Assembly: GCA_037440765.1 (NCBI GenBank)
Contig: JBBITL010000052.1
Span: 1-30,623 of the forward strand
DNA from: DTKY01 sp037440765
Lineage (GTDB): Bacteria; Acidobacteriota; Terriglobia; Bryobacterales; Bryobacteraceae
Direction of reading: 5' to 3'
DNA: 30,623 nucleotides
Under the pieces are notes generated by a model that saw nothing but the letters and a program-made list of their open reading frames with translations, made no database searches and was not told where the DNA came from. Made by a program: the position numbers and the translations under genes. This document shows, in pieces, positions 1 through 8,156 of the stretch; the first letter of the stretch is position 1, and each line of letters starts with the position of its first letter.

Positions 1-56
1 TAGACCCGGGCGCGGTTGCGGTACTCGAACTTGGGCTTGGGCTGCGGTGTGGACAT
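1..56 (-). CDS. 5' end of an unidentified gene cut by the window edge
   Basis: Read on the minus strand, an ATG at 56-54 opens a frame that stays open to the window edge and encodes about 18 residues beginning MSTPQPKPKFEYRN. The stretch is rich in Pro, Lys and Arg and has no hydrophobic signal sequence so far. The AT-rich region directly upstream (57-120), with a TATAAT on this strand at 96-91, fits a divergent promoter. No clear Shine-Dalgarno sequence is visible. Too little is present to name a family, and it could be a chance frame. Confidence 0.35.
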   Translation of the reverse strand, partial: MSTPQPKPKFEYRNRARV

Positions 57-90
57 GCCGATTGGATGCAGCAAAAAACAAAACGACCAG

Positions 91-98
91 ATTATAAT
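91..98. promoter_or_regulatory. Overlapping divergent -10 hexamers
   Basis: The bases 91-98 carry a perfect TATAAT on both strands: 93-98 on the plus strand and 96-91 on the minus strand. They sit in an AT-rich island in otherwise GC-rich DNA. The plus-strand copy would start a transcript near 105, leaving about 40 bases before the proposed TTG start of the subtilase. No convincing TTGACA is seen at the right distance on either strand, so this is a -10-only assignment. Confidence 0.4.
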
Positions 99-147
99 TT
101 ATTGCAGTCGGAGATTTTTTCACAGACCCGTAAGGGAGCGGCCTGCC

Positions 148-3100
148 TTGAAAGCAGCGCGAAACCCCTCCCGGACCGGCGCCGTCTGGTCACTTATGCG
201 GCATTTCGGCGTGTTGCTCGCCGTCCTGATGGCGGCGCAGGCGGTTCCCGCACAGTATGCCCCCAACCGTTACGCCCTCCTGATGGAGGACCCGCCCGTA
301 GCGGCGCGGTACGCTTCCCGCGGCCTCGCCATGACCGATACCGCCGCAGGCTACCGGCAACAGATACAGGCGCGGCAGGAGGCGCTGCGCGCCGGCCTGG
401 CTGCCCGCCGGGTCCAGGTCACCGGATCGGCCAGCACGCTGATGAACGCGGTGTTCGTGGCGGCGCCGGAAGGCCGGGTGCCGGAGCTGCGGAGCCTCCC
501 CGGAGTGACGGCAGTTGTGCCGGTTCGCACCTACCGGCTGCGTCTTAACCGCGCGGCCGATCTCGTCAGAGCACCCGCGGCCTGGAGTGTGCTGGGCGGG
601 ACTTCCGCGAGCGGCGCGGGCCTGAAGATCGCCATCCTGGACACGGGCGTGGACCATACGCACCCCGCCTTCCAGGACGAGACGCTTCCGATGCCGCCTG
701 GCTATCCTCTCTGCACGGCGGGCGATTGCGCGTTCACCAACAACAAAGTCATCGTGGCCCGCAGCTACGTGCGGCAGCTTGCGGCGGGGACCTCCCCGCT
801 GGACCCGTCCGCCGATTCGCGGCCTGACGACTACTCCGCGCGTGACCGGGAAGGGCACGGGACGGCGGTCGCCGCCATCGCGGCGGGCGTACGCAGCCCG
901 GGCGTGGTTGCCGCGGCAGGGGTGGCGCCCAGGGCGTACCTGGGCAGCTATAAGATCTACGGTTCGCCGGGGGTCAACGAGTTCACCTCCGATGACGTCA
1001 TAATCCAGGCGCTCGAGGATGCCGTCAGGGACGGCATGGACATTGTGTCGTTCTCCACCGGCGGCCCGGCCTTCACCGGTCCGCTCGACACCGGCGCGGC
1101 CTGCGGGCTGCCCCCGGGGGCGCCCTGCGATCTGAGCGCCGCCGCCTTTGAGCAGGCGGCCCGGCTGGGCGCGATCATCGTCGCGGCGGCGGGCAACGAG
1201 GGAAACGACGGGATCGTTGAGACCTCCCCGGCCTTCCACACGATCGCCTCCCCGGCCCACGCCCCTTCGGTGATAGCGGTGGGCGCCAGCACTAATTCAC
1301 ACGTCTTCTACGAGACGGTCAGCGTTCTGGCGCCCGAGGCGCCAGCCGGCCTGCGCTCGATCGAGGCCTACTTCGGCGATGCCTATTCTCCCGCCGGGGC
1401 GGTGGCTGCGCCTTTGCGCGACGTGAGCCGGTGGGACGAGAGCGGCCGAGCGTGCGGCGCCCTGCCGGCAGGGTCGCTTGGCGGAACTTACGCGCTAATC
1501 ATGAGAGGCGAGTGTACTTTCCAGGTCAAGGCGACCAACGCGGTGGCTGCCGGTGCTGCGGGCATCATCTTCTACATGGCGGACAGTGCGCCCCTGATCT
1601 CCCCGGGCGGTCTTTCCACGTTCGATATCCCGGTGGTGATGATCTCCAACGCAAATGGACTCGCCCTGAGGTCTTATCTCGCAGCCAACCCCGACGCCTT
1701 GGTTGCGATGGACCCGAACGGGGAGGAGGTCCCTTACCAGGGATTCGACAGGATCGCCGGTTTCTCTTCCCTGGGCCCCTCGACAGGCGGCTTCCTGGTC
1801 AAACCCGATCTGGTGGCGCCCGGCACATACATCTACACGGCGGCGCAGTCCTACGACCCGCTCGGCATGATGTACAGCGCGACCCGTCACCTGGCGGCCA
1901 GCGGCACCAGTTTCGCCACGCCTATGGTGTCGGGCGTGGCCGCGCTCGTCCGCCAGCGTTACCCGAACCTGACGGCCGCGCAGGTGAGGTCCGTTCTCGC
2001 CAACACAGCTTCCGACGAGGTCAGGATGGGCTCGTCCGGCAACCCCGTGACGGCGCAGTGGGTGGGCGCCGGGAAGTTGAACGCGGAAGCCGCGGTCAAG
2101 GCGGCTGTGACAGCCAGTCCGGCCTCGGTTCCTTTTGGGGTTCTTAGAACGGGAACGCTGCCCCTGGCCCGCGAGCTCATAATAACGAACATCTCGCAGG
2201 CTCCCGTGACGCTCACCGTCAGCGTGGCGGGCGAAGTGGCGCCTCTCGGCACATCGGTGACGGTGGACAAGCCGGGTCTCGCGCTGCCGGCCGGCGCCTC
2301 CGGCACTCTCACGGTGACGTTGTCAGGCGCCCTGCCGCCGGCGGGCGCCTACTCCGGCGTTGTTAAGCTCGAAGGCTCAGGGGTGTCCGTGCGGGTCCCC
2401 TACGTGTTTTACGTGGCGGGCGGCGGCGCCGCCAACCTGATACCTCTGGCGACGGGCGGATTCGACAGGACGGTGGGGAAGCGCGTGTTTCTTGCTCTGA
2501 GGGCCGTCGACGGCTCCGGAGTCCCGGTTGCCGGCGTGCCCGTTACATGGACCGCGCTGGGGGGAGGACGCATCGCCGACTCAGAACCTGTCACGAATGG
2601 CTTCGGCGTGGCCGCGGCCGAGGCGGTGCTGCGCCCGACGCCGGGAAACGGCTCCTTCATCGCCAGCGTGGGAACGCTTACCATGTCGTTCAGCGGCTTT
2701 GCCAGGGCCGCGCCCGCCATCGCGGCGGGCGGCGTGGTGAACGCGGCGAGCTTCCAGCAGGGGGAGCCGGTGGCGCCAGGCGCCTACGCCGCCATCTTCG
2801 GCTCCGGCCTGAGCGAGGCGACCAAGGTCAACTCCGCGGCCCTGCTTCCCATGGCCATCGGCTCGGTTAACGTCAGCTTCGACGTCCCCTCGGCCGGCAT
2901 CAGCGTGCCGGGCCGCATGGTCTTCGCGAGTCCGGGCCAGGTGAAGGTCCAGGTGCCCTGGGAGTTGCAGGGGCAGGCGTCGGCCAGGGTGAAGGTGACG
3001 ATCGAAGGCTCCTACGGAAACGTCGTCACCGTCCCGCTGGCGGACTACGCGCCGGCGTTCTTCGAGACCGGCGGAGGAGTTGCCGCCGCTCTCGACGCCG

Positions 3101-3423
3101 GCAACCGGGTGATCTCGGCCGATAACAGGGCGTCGCGAGGGCAGGTGATCCAGCTTTTTGCCAACGGCCTCGGCCCGGTCACCAACCAGCCGGCGAGCGG
3201 CGAGCCGGCCAGGGCAGTTCCCCTGTCGGAAACCACGGCACGGCCCACGGTCACCATCGGCGGGCTGGACGCCCGGGTCGAATGGAGCGGACTTACTCCG
3301 ACGCTGCACGGGCTGTACCAGGTCAACGTCACCGTTCCTGCGGATCTCGATCCGGGCACGCACCCCGTGATCGTCCGCATAGGCGGAAAAACCTCCAAGC
3401 CCTCCAGCCTGCCGGTCCGGTAG
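148..3423 (+). CDS. Large secreted subtilisin-like (S8) serine protease with PA domain and C-terminal TIGR03437-type domain
   Basis: This is an exported peptidase that cleaves proteins outside the cytoplasm; the substrate is unknown. The frame is also open upstream. I chose TTG 148 because AAGGGAG (132-138) lies 9 bases before it and a TATAAT lies at 93-98; ATG 196 is the alternative and has no ribosome site. Numbered from TTG 148 (1091 aa), a signal peptide ends near residue 37 (hydrophobic run, then AQAVPAQ). An inhibitor-I9-like propeptide follows. The S8 domain has Asp165 (ILDTGVDHTHP), His237 (GHGTAV), an AAGNEG oxyanion motif and Ser588 (GTSFATPMVSG). A protease-associated (PA) insert spans about 435-530. 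Then come an Fn3-like domain (about 655-755), an invasin/Big_1-like domain (about 760-850) and the C-terminal domain (about 857-1091), which starts GGVVNAASF as in TIGR03437 proteins of Solibacter. All three catalytic residues are present. Function of the C-terminal domain is unknown. Confidence 0.92.
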   Translation: MKAARNPSRTGAVWSLMRHFGVLLAVLMAAQAVPAQYAPNRYALLMEDPPVAARYASRGLAMTDTAAGYRQQIQARQEALRAGLAARRVQVTGSASTLMNAVFVAAPEGRVPELRSLPGVTAVVPVRTYRLRLNRAADLVRAPAAWSVLGGTSASGAGLKIAILDTGVDHTHPAFQDETLPMPPGYPLCTAGDCAFTNNKVIVARSYVRQLAAGTSPLDPSADSRPDDYSARDREGHGTAVAAIAAGVRSPGVVAAAGVAPRAYLGSYKIYGSPGVNEFTSDDVIIQALEDAVRDGMDIVSFSTGGPAFTGPLDTGAACGLPPGAPCDLSAAAFEQAARLGAIIVAAAGNEGNDGIVETSPAFHTIASPAHAPSVIAVGASTNSHVFYETVSVLAPEAPAGLRSIEAYFGDAYSPAGAVAAPLRDVSRWDESGRACGALPAGSLGGTYALIMRGECTFQVKATNAVAAGAAGIIFYMADSAPLISPGGLSTFDIPVVMISNANGLALRSYLAANPDALVAMDPNGEEVPYQGFDRIAGFSSLGPSTGGFLVKPDLVAPGTYIYTAAQSYDPLGMMYSATRHLAASGTSFATPMVSGVAALVRQRYPNLTAAQVRSVLANTASDEVRMGSSGNPVTAQWVGAGKLNAEAAVKAAVTASPASVPFGVLRTGTLPLARELIITNISQAPVTLTVSVAGEVAPLGTSVTVDKPGLALPAGASGTLTVTLSGALPPAGAYSGVVKLEGSGVSVRVPYVFYVAGGGAANLIPLATGGFDRTVGKRVFLALRAVDGSGVPVAGVPVTWTALGGGRIADSEPVTNGFGVAAAEAVLRPTPGNGSFIASVGTLTMSFSGFARAAPAIAAGGVVNAASFQQGEPVAPGAYAAIFGSGLSEATKVNSAALLPMAIGSVNVSFDVPSAGISVPGRMVFASPGQVKVQVPWELQGQASARVKVTIEGSYGNVVTVPLADYAPAFFETGGGVAAALDAGNRVISADNRASRGQVIQLFANGLGPVTNQPASGEPARAVPLSETTARPTVTIGGLDARVEWSGLTPTLHGLYQVNVTVPADLDPGTHPVIVRIGGKTSKPSSLPVR

Positions 3424-3454
3424 CCGCGAAGGCGCTGGACTTAGTTGTGGAGTC

Positions 3455-4633
3455 TCACTTGTGGCGCCACAGCCCGGGCAGGAGTCTGGCGTGAAGCAGA
3501 TGCCGCCAGGTGCCCCAATCGTGCGCGCCGTCACCGCCGACGTAGTATTCGTGTTTGACGTTGTACTTTGTCAGGGCCAGGTGCAGAGCCTCGGTCCGGT
3601 TGCCGGGTGTGGCCTCATGTGTGCCCTGGCCGACGAAGAGGTAGTCGACCTTCTTGTTCACCTCGGGGTCGTTGAGGAACTTGGCGCTGGATTTCTCGCT
3701 GTCGACATCTCCCGCGCTCAGCACACCGAAGGAGCTGAACAGGTCCAGGCTGGTGAAGCCCACAAACTGCGTGTGCCGGCCCCCCATGGAGAGTCCGGCC
3801 AGGGCGCGGCCCCGGCGGTCTCCGATAACGCTGTAGTTCCTTTCCACGAACGGGATAATGTGTTTGCGCAGTTCAGCCTCGAAGAGCTTGAAAGTGAGCT
3901 CGGTGTGCTTGGGGTGGCTCCGGTGGAGCATCTGATTGTTGGGCATGGCGATGATCATGGGCACCGCTTTGCCCTCGGCCAGCAGATTGTCCAGGATGAA
4001 GTTCGCCCGCCCGTCCAGCGCCCAGGTCGACGCCAGTTCTCCGCTGCCGCCGAGCAGGTAGAGCACGGGGTACTTCTTGGAGCGGTCGTAGCCGGGCGGA
4101 GTGTAGACATACATCTCGCGCTCGCCGCCCGTCACTTCGGAGTGGTAGATGTGCCGGGTCACCGCGCCATGCGGGACCTTCCGGGCGTCGAAGTAGTTGG
4201 GGCCGTCCCCATGCACAATCAACTGGCTGTAGCCGGGCTGACCGGCGAACCCGGTGTAGGTGTTGTTGGGATCGGCCACCGCCACCCCGTCAATGGTCAG
4301 CCTGTAGATGTAGATGTCCGGCTTCAGAGGACCGACCGTGAGGGTCCAGATTCCATCCGCGCCCTTGGTGAACGGAACCGGTTTGGTCCCCTTTCCGAGG
4401 GCCAGCAGCATCGGCCCGCCGGACAGGAGAATCGACTGCGCCTCTGGCGCCCGGACCCTGAAGAGCACGGTCCGGTCGTCCCTGACCTCGGGGGAAATCA
4501 CGTTGGCGCCGAACGGGACCAGGTTCTCGGTGTTTTTCTGCGGGTTCCAGTCCAGGTTGACGTGGGCCTGCTGGGCCTGCGCCCAGGGAAGGCACGCCGT
4601 AAGCGTGAAGACAAAAATCCACTTTTTGTTCAT
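3455..4633 (-). CDS. Secreted CE1-like esterase (enterochelin/feruloyl esterase type) with N-terminal E-set domain
   Basis: The 392-residue product has a Sec signal peptide (MNKKWIFVFTLTACLPWAQA, cleavage near 20-21). Residues about 40-140 form an immunoglobulin-like E-set module of the kind that precedes esterase D/enterochelin esterase and CE1 domains. The alpha/beta-hydrolase domain runs from about 155 to 390, with nucleophile Ser282 in GLSMGG and a probable catalytic His371 in GGDGAHDWGTW. The acid residue is likely near 330-340. The family cleaves carboxylic esters such as acylated or feruloylated sugars and siderophore esters. Its place as the last gene after two oxidoreductases and a DUF1080 protein suggests deacylation of a plant- or microbe-derived glycoside. 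The gene ends 31 bases from the convergent subtilase. Exact substrate cannot be told. Confidence 0.88.
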   Translation of the reverse strand: MNKKWIFVFTLTACLPWAQAQQAHVNLDWNPQKNTENLVPFGANVISPEVRDDRTVLFRVRAPEAQSILLSGGPMLLALGKGTKPVPFTKGADGIWTLTVGPLKPDIYIYRLTIDGVAVADPNNTYTGFAGQPGYSQLIVHGDGPNYFDARKVPHGAVTRHIYHSEVTGGEREMYVYTPPGYDRSKKYPVLYLLGGSGELASTWALDGRANFILDNLLAEGKAVPMIIAMPNNQMLHRSHPKHTELTFKLFEAELRKHIIPFVERNYSVIGDRRGRALAGLSMGGRHTQFVGFTSLDLFSSFGVLSAGDVDSEKSSAKFLNDPEVNKKVDYLFVGQGTHEATPGNRTEALHLALTKYNVKHEYYVGGDGAHDWGTWRHLLHARLLPGLWRHK

Positions 4634-4663
4634 GTCAGCTTCATGCCTCTCGCGGCCCGGGTG

Positions 4664-5941
4664 CTACACCGGCCAGGCCTGCCGCCCATCCCACGCGAAC
4701 GAGCATCCGTTGCGGATGGAAAGTACCGCCAGCAGTGTGGGCAACGTCGAGTTGAACCCGACCTCCATGTCGCACGCCGGCCTGTTGCGGGACTTCACGC
4801 AGTCCAGGAAATTGCGGGCGTGGCGCACAGTGGCCGAGCCGAACTTGGAGTCGGGGTCTTCCGACATGCCCTTGGCGTCCATGTTCTTCTCGGCCTTGAT
4901 CGGCGGGGGCGCTTGCGCCGGCGCTCCGCCGCCGGGCGCGGCCCGCGGCGGCGTGGGCCGCCACTCGTAGCCGTAGCGGTTCACCAGCAGCATTCCCCGC
5001 TGACCGAAGAAGTAGTTGCCGTACTGGTCCGACATCGACATGCCCGGCTGGGTCGTGGGAGGCACGGTGTTGGTGAAGGTGGCCACGAAATTCTCGAACT
5101 TCCAGATCACCGTGTAGGTGTCGGGCGCGCGCTCCGGGTTCGGATCGCTGAACACGTACTGGCCCATGGCGCTGGTCAGCAGCGGCGCCTTGGTGTCCGC
5201 GTCCATGTACCAGTGCATGATGTCCGTCAGGTGGACGCCCCAGTCGGTGATGGAACCCCCGCCGTAGTCGTACCAGGAGCGCCACCTCAGCCGGCCGGGA
5301 ACGAACGGGCGCCGCGGGGCCGGACCCTGGAACATCTCCCAATCCAGGTCGGGCGGGGGCGCCTGGGGCTTCTCCGGCGGTTGCCGGACGCCTCCTCCGC
5401 CTCCTCCAAACAGCAGCATGCAGTGGTTGATCTGGCCCAGGTACCCGTCGAGGACCATCTTCCCGCAGTCCTGGAAGTGCTGCCAGCTCCGCTGCTGGCA
5501 GCCTATCTGCACCACACGCTGCGTCCTGCGGGCGGCATCCACCATCCTGAGCGCCGGCTCGATGGCGTTGGAGACGGGCTTCTCGCAGTAGACGTCCTTG
5601 CCCGCCTCGCACGCCGCCACCATCATCGGGCTGTGCCAGTGATCGGGTGTCGTGATTAGAACGGCTTCGACATCCTTGTTGTCGAGCAAGCGCCGGTAAT
5701 CCACATAGGTGGCCATTTTGCCGCCGGCCTTGGTGGCGAACTGGTCCAGGCGGTTTCTCTGGACCTCACAAGCCGCGACGAATGCGACGTCCTTGTTCCG
5801 CATGAAGGACTGATGTACCTGGTTGCCCCGCGTGCCGAGGCCTATGATACCCAGCTGCACCCGGTCGTTGGCGCCGAGAACGCGCTGGGAGACAACGGCG
5901 GCGCCGGCGGTCGCCTTCAAGAAAGTGCGCCGATTTTCCAT
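4664..5941 (-). CDS. Tat-exported Gfo/Idh/MocA family oxidoreductase (copy 1)
   Basis: The product (425 aa) is an NAD(P)-dependent sugar oxidoreductase of the Gfo/Idh/MocA family. It starts with a twin-arginine leader, NRRTFLKA at residues 3-10, and a VVSQRVLGAND cleavage region. The Rossmann fold carries GLGTRGN (34-40), followed by TTPDHWHSP (98-105), the family's catalytic-lysine motif CEKP (119-122), and DWGVHLTD (233-240), which holds a candidate active-site His237. A Gly/Pro-rich loop lies around 179-197, where the downstream paralogue is shorter. A strong GGAGGAG site lies about 8 bases before the ATG. It is one of two tandem paralogues in the operon, colinear with the other over the first 130 residues. 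Tat export indicates a protein that folds with its nucleotide in the cytoplasm and works in the periplasm. Substrate is unknown; the DUF1080 neighbour points to oxidation of glycosides to 3-keto forms. Confidence 0.92.
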   Translation of the reverse strand: MENRRTFLKATAGAAVVSQRVLGANDRVQLGIIGLGTRGNQVHQSFMRNKDVAFVAACEVQRNRLDQFATKAGGKMATYVDYRRLLDNKDVEAVLITTPDHWHSPMMVAACEAGKDVYCEKPVSNAIEPALRMVDAARRTQRVVQIGCQQRSWQHFQDCGKMVLDGYLGQINHCMLLFGGGGGGVRQPPEKPQAPPPDLDWEMFQGPAPRRPFVPGRLRWRSWYDYGGGSITDWGVHLTDIMHWYMDADTKAPLLTSAMGQYVFSDPNPERAPDTYTVIWKFENFVATFTNTVPPTTQPGMSMSDQYGNYFFGQRGMLLVNRYGYEWRPTPPRAAPGGGAPAQAPPPIKAEKNMDAKGMSEDPDSKFGSATVRHARNFLDCVKSRNRPACDMEVGFNSTLPTLLAVLSIRNGCSFAWDGRQAWPV

Positions 5942-5980
5942 TCTGAACGCTCCTCCATCCGCAGGAATTCCTGACGACTG

Positions 5981-5986
5981 ATTATA
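5981..5986 (-). promoter_or_regulatory. Possible internal -10 box before Gfo/Idh/MocA copy 1
   Basis: On the minus strand there is a perfect TATAAT at 5986-5981, placed just after the GC hairpin at 6000-6027 and about 40 bases upstream of the ATG at 5941. A transcript from here would begin near 5974. No good -35 box is seen at 16-18 bases, and no extended -10 TG. It would allow the last two genes of the operon to be transcribed apart from the first two. Confidence 0.35.
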
Positions 5987-5999
5987 CGCTCATGCAGTG

Positions 6000-6027
6000 G
6001 CCCGGGGGCGCTGCTGCACCCCCGGGC
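6000..6027. terminator. GC-only hairpin between the two Gfo/Idh/MocA genes
   Basis: GCCCGGGGG (6000-6008) pairs perfectly with CCCCCGGGC (6019-6027) around a 10-base loop, giving a 9-bp all-GC stem. It starts 8 bases after the stop codon of the upstream gene. No T-run follows on either strand, so it is not a classical intrinsic terminator. It may be a factor-dependent terminator, an attenuator or a structure that stabilises the upstream mRNA end. Confidence 0.5.
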
Positions 6028-6034
6028 TCCCGCG

Positions 6035-7258
6035 CTACACGGGGATGGCCGCCTTGCCATCCCACTTGAACGTGCGCCCCTGCTGAATCGCCAGCAACGC
6101 GATCAGGGTCGGAAGCGTGGCGTGGAAGCCGATCTCCACGTCGCAAATGGGCCGCTTGCGCGACTTGACGCAATCCAGGAAGTTGCGCGCGTGCGCCGTC
6201 GTATCGGGGTCGTTCTGGTAATCTTCCTTCACCGGGACCGTCCGGGCCTCGATGGGGACCGGCTGCTCTCCGCCTCTGCCGCCGCGCGCCGGAGCCGGCA
6301 ATACCTCGTAGCCGGACCGGTTTACGTGCAGAATGCCCCGCTGTCCGAAGAACCAGTTCCCCTGGGCATTGACGCCCTGCATGGGCGGCACCACGTTGGA
6401 GAACGTCATGACGAAGTTGTCGTACTGCCAGGAGCAGGTGAAGGCGTCGGGCACCTGTTCCGGATCCTTGGGGAAGTTGATGAACTGAGCCGAGGCGCTG
6501 GTGAGCAGGGGGCCCTTGCTGTCGGCTTTGAGGTACATCAACGCGATATCCGTGAGATGCACGCCCCAGTCGGTGACCAGGCCGCCGCCGTAGTCGTAGT
6601 AGGAGCGCCACCGCAGCCGGCTCGGCGAGAACGGCTTGCGCGGGGCCGGGCCCTGGAACGCCTCCCAGTCCAGATCGGCGGGGGGCTGTTCGGGCGGCTG
6701 CGTGATCTGCGTATAGCCTCCCGGCTGGTACAGCACGGCGTGAGAGACGTTGCCGAGCAGGCCGTCCTGAACCAGCTTGGCTGCCTCCTGGAAGTGCTTC
6801 CCGCTGCGTTGCTGCGTGCCCAGCTGGACCACCCGGTTGTACTTGCGGGCGGCTTCGACCATCCTCAGCGCCGCCGGAACGGTGTTCGAGAGCGGCTTCT
6901 CCACGTAGGAGTCCTTGCCCGCGGCGCAGGCGTCCACGACCATCGGGCTGTGCCAGTGGTCCGGCGTCATCACCAGAACCGCGTCGATGTCCTTGCGGTC
7001 CAGGATGCGCCGGTAGTCGCGGTAGGTGTCGATCTTGCTTTCGATCTGCTTGACGACGTTGCTGAGTCTGGACTCGCGAACGTCGCAGGCGGCCACAAAC
7101 TCGCAATCGGCGTGCTTGCGGAACAGGGCGTTCACGATCGTCCCGCGGCTGCCGGTCCCGATTACCGCCATCCTCACCCGGTCATTAGCGCCAAGGACGC
7201 GCTGCGAGACGACTGCCGCGGCGGCCGTGGCCTTCAAGAATTCCCTTCTGCTTTCCAT
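6035..7258 (-). CDS. Tat-exported Gfo/Idh/MocA family oxidoreductase (copy 2)
   Basis: This 407-residue protein is a close paralogue of the next gene in the operon. Both begin with nearly the same leader; here the twin-arginine motif is SRREFLKA (3-10) and the leader ends VVSQRVLGAND. The Rossmann motif GTGSRGT (34-40), the MTPDHWHSP block and the catalytic motif VEKP (119-122) fall at the same residue numbers as in copy 1, which indicates a tandem duplication followed by divergence. The YDYGGGLVTDWGVHLTDI block is conserved too. AGGAGG lies about 5 bases before the ATG, and the stop codon of the DUF1080 gene is 18 bases upstream. The family reduces or oxidises sugars and sugar-like rings with NAD(P). 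Two copies may act on different positions or substrates of one pathway. Substrate not determinable from the sequence. Confidence 0.92.
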   Translation of the reverse strand: MESRREFLKATAAAAVVSQRVLGANDRVRMAVIGTGSRGTIVNALFRKHADCEFVAACDVRESRLSNVVKQIESKIDTYRDYRRILDRKDIDAVLVMTPDHWHSPMVVDACAAGKDSYVEKPLSNTVPAALRMVEAARKYNRVVQLGTQQRSGKHFQEAAKLVQDGLLGNVSHAVLYQPGGYTQITQPPEQPPADLDWEAFQGPAPRKPFSPSRLRWRSYYDYGGGLVTDWGVHLTDIALMYLKADSKGPLLTSASAQFINFPKDPEQVPDAFTCSWQYDNFVMTFSNVVPPMQGVNAQGNWFFGQRGILHVNRSGYEVLPAPARGGRGGEQPVPIEARTVPVKEDYQNDPDTTAHARNFLDCVKSRKRPICDVEIGFHATLPTLIALLAIQQGRTFKWDGKAAIPV

Positions 7259-7276
7259 GATTCCCTCCTGTATGAA

Positions 7277-8005
7277 TTAAGGCAGTTCCTTCACCGCGAT
7301 GTTGCGCCAGCGCCAGAAACCGCCGTCCACCCAGCGATTGGTCTTCTCGTCCGTGTAGTGCATTTGGATGGCGATCATGCCATCCACTGCGCCTCCGGCC
7401 GCGTTGTTCGCGGTGTCTTTGAAATCCGTTATCAGTACGTCGTTGATCCAGACCATGATGCGCGGGACGTCGCCCTCGATCCGCGCGCGGACCGAGTTCC
7501 ACGTCTCCCGTTTCCAGACCTTCTGCCATGCCTCGTCGCGCTTCCTGGCCAGGGCCGCCTTCTCCTCGGCGGTGAGACTGGCGGCGCCTGCTCCTCCGCC
7601 CATGCTCACGCCCTTGAGCCTCTCCCCGTAAATCCCGCCCATTCCGCCCCCGGGCAGGTAATCCAGCGTGACCTGGTATGCTTCGCCGGCCTCGGTTGAC
7701 CGCAGGAACAGGCCGCTGTCGCAACCCCAGTCCGGCCATATTTCCATGTAAACTTCCACATTCCTGTACTTCTTGTCCGTCAGCAGGATCCCTCCCCGAT
7801 GGCGCGGGCTCTGCGTGCCGACGATCACGCCGTGCACCACACGGAATTCCGGCGTAGTCCCGTGGTGGTTGGTCTTGCTGACGTGCCAGCCCGTCAGGTC
7901 CTTCCCGTTGAAGATGGGGGTGAAGCCTTCGGGAATCTTCCCCACCTGGGCCACGAGCGACCCGGCGCACACCGCCGCCACCGCAAACAGAGTGACGATC
8001 CTCAT
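7277..8005 (-). CDS. Secreted DUF1080 / 3-keto-disaccharide hydrolase-like protein
   Basis: The 242-residue product begins with a Sec signal peptide (MRIVTLFAVAAVCAGSLVAQ). It then shows the hallmark of the DUF1080 (3-keto-disaccharide hydrolase) family, a start of the type GFTPIFNGKDLTGWH (27-41). The rest is a single concanavalin-like beta-sandwich with EVYMEIWPDWGCDSGLFLR and the closing WRWRNIAVKEL. The family cleaves glycosides whose sugar has first been oxidised at C3, which fits the two Gfo/Idh/MocA oxidoreductases directly downstream. I chose the ATG at 8005-8003 because GGAGGAAGGAG ends a few bases before it; the frame stays open further upstream without a ribosome site. It is the first gene of the operon and has a strong promoter at 8100-8071. 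The family role is established; the substrate here is inferred only. Confidence 0.9.
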   Translation of the reverse strand: MRIVTLFAVAAVCAGSLVAQVGKIPEGFTPIFNGKDLTGWHVSKTNHHGTTPEFRVVHGVIVGTQSPRHRGGILLTDKKYRNVEVYMEIWPDWGCDSGLFLRSTEAGEAYQVTLDYLPGGGMGGIYGERLKGVSMGGGAGAASLTAEEKAALARKRDEAWQKVWKRETWNSVRARIEGDVPRIMVWINDVLITDFKDTANNAAGGAVDGMIAIQMHYTDEKTNRWVDGGFWRWRNIAVKELP

Positions 8006-8070
8006 ACTCTCCTTCCTCCCTCGCGGCGCCCCGCGGAGACCCCACATCCCCGGACGCCCGCCTGCGTCAG

Positions 8071-8100
8071 ACTATATAGGGACCGCACGCGGAATGTCAA
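8071..8100 (-). promoter_or_regulatory. Sigma-70 type promoter of the DUF1080 operon
   Basis: On the minus strand, a perfect TTGACA (8100-8095) is followed after 18 bases by TATAGT (8076-8071), or after 16 bases by TATATA (8078-8073). The transcript would begin near 8064 and leave a leader of about 60 bases before the ATG at 8005. It stands back to back with the promoter at 8127-8156. Confidence 0.65.
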
Positions 8101-8126
8101 GGCTGTTCACCAGCCGGCGGCCTTGT

Positions 8127-8156
8127 TTGACAGGGCTTCGGTGTCGAAAGTAAACT
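8127..8156 (+). promoter_or_regulatory. Sigma-70 type promoter of the double DUF507 gene
   Basis: TTGACA (8127-8132) is followed after 18 bases by TAAACT (8151-8156), which matches four of six -10 positions. Transcription would begin near 8163, about 30 bases before the ATG at 8195. The two -35 boxes of this divergent pair are only 26 bases apart, so a single bound regulator could affect both. Confidence 0.5.

Noticed and set aside
3460..3471. A 12-base palindrome TGTGGCGCCACA near the end of the esterase gene
   Set aside because: It lies in the coding region for the last residues, has no loop and no T-run, so it is not called a terminator.
3461..5659. A 732-codon open frame on the plus strand
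   Set aside because: It runs opposite the esterase and the first Gfo/Idh/MocA gene, has Val/Arg/His-rich composition with no domain, and is explained by the GC-rich third-position bias of the genes on the other strand.
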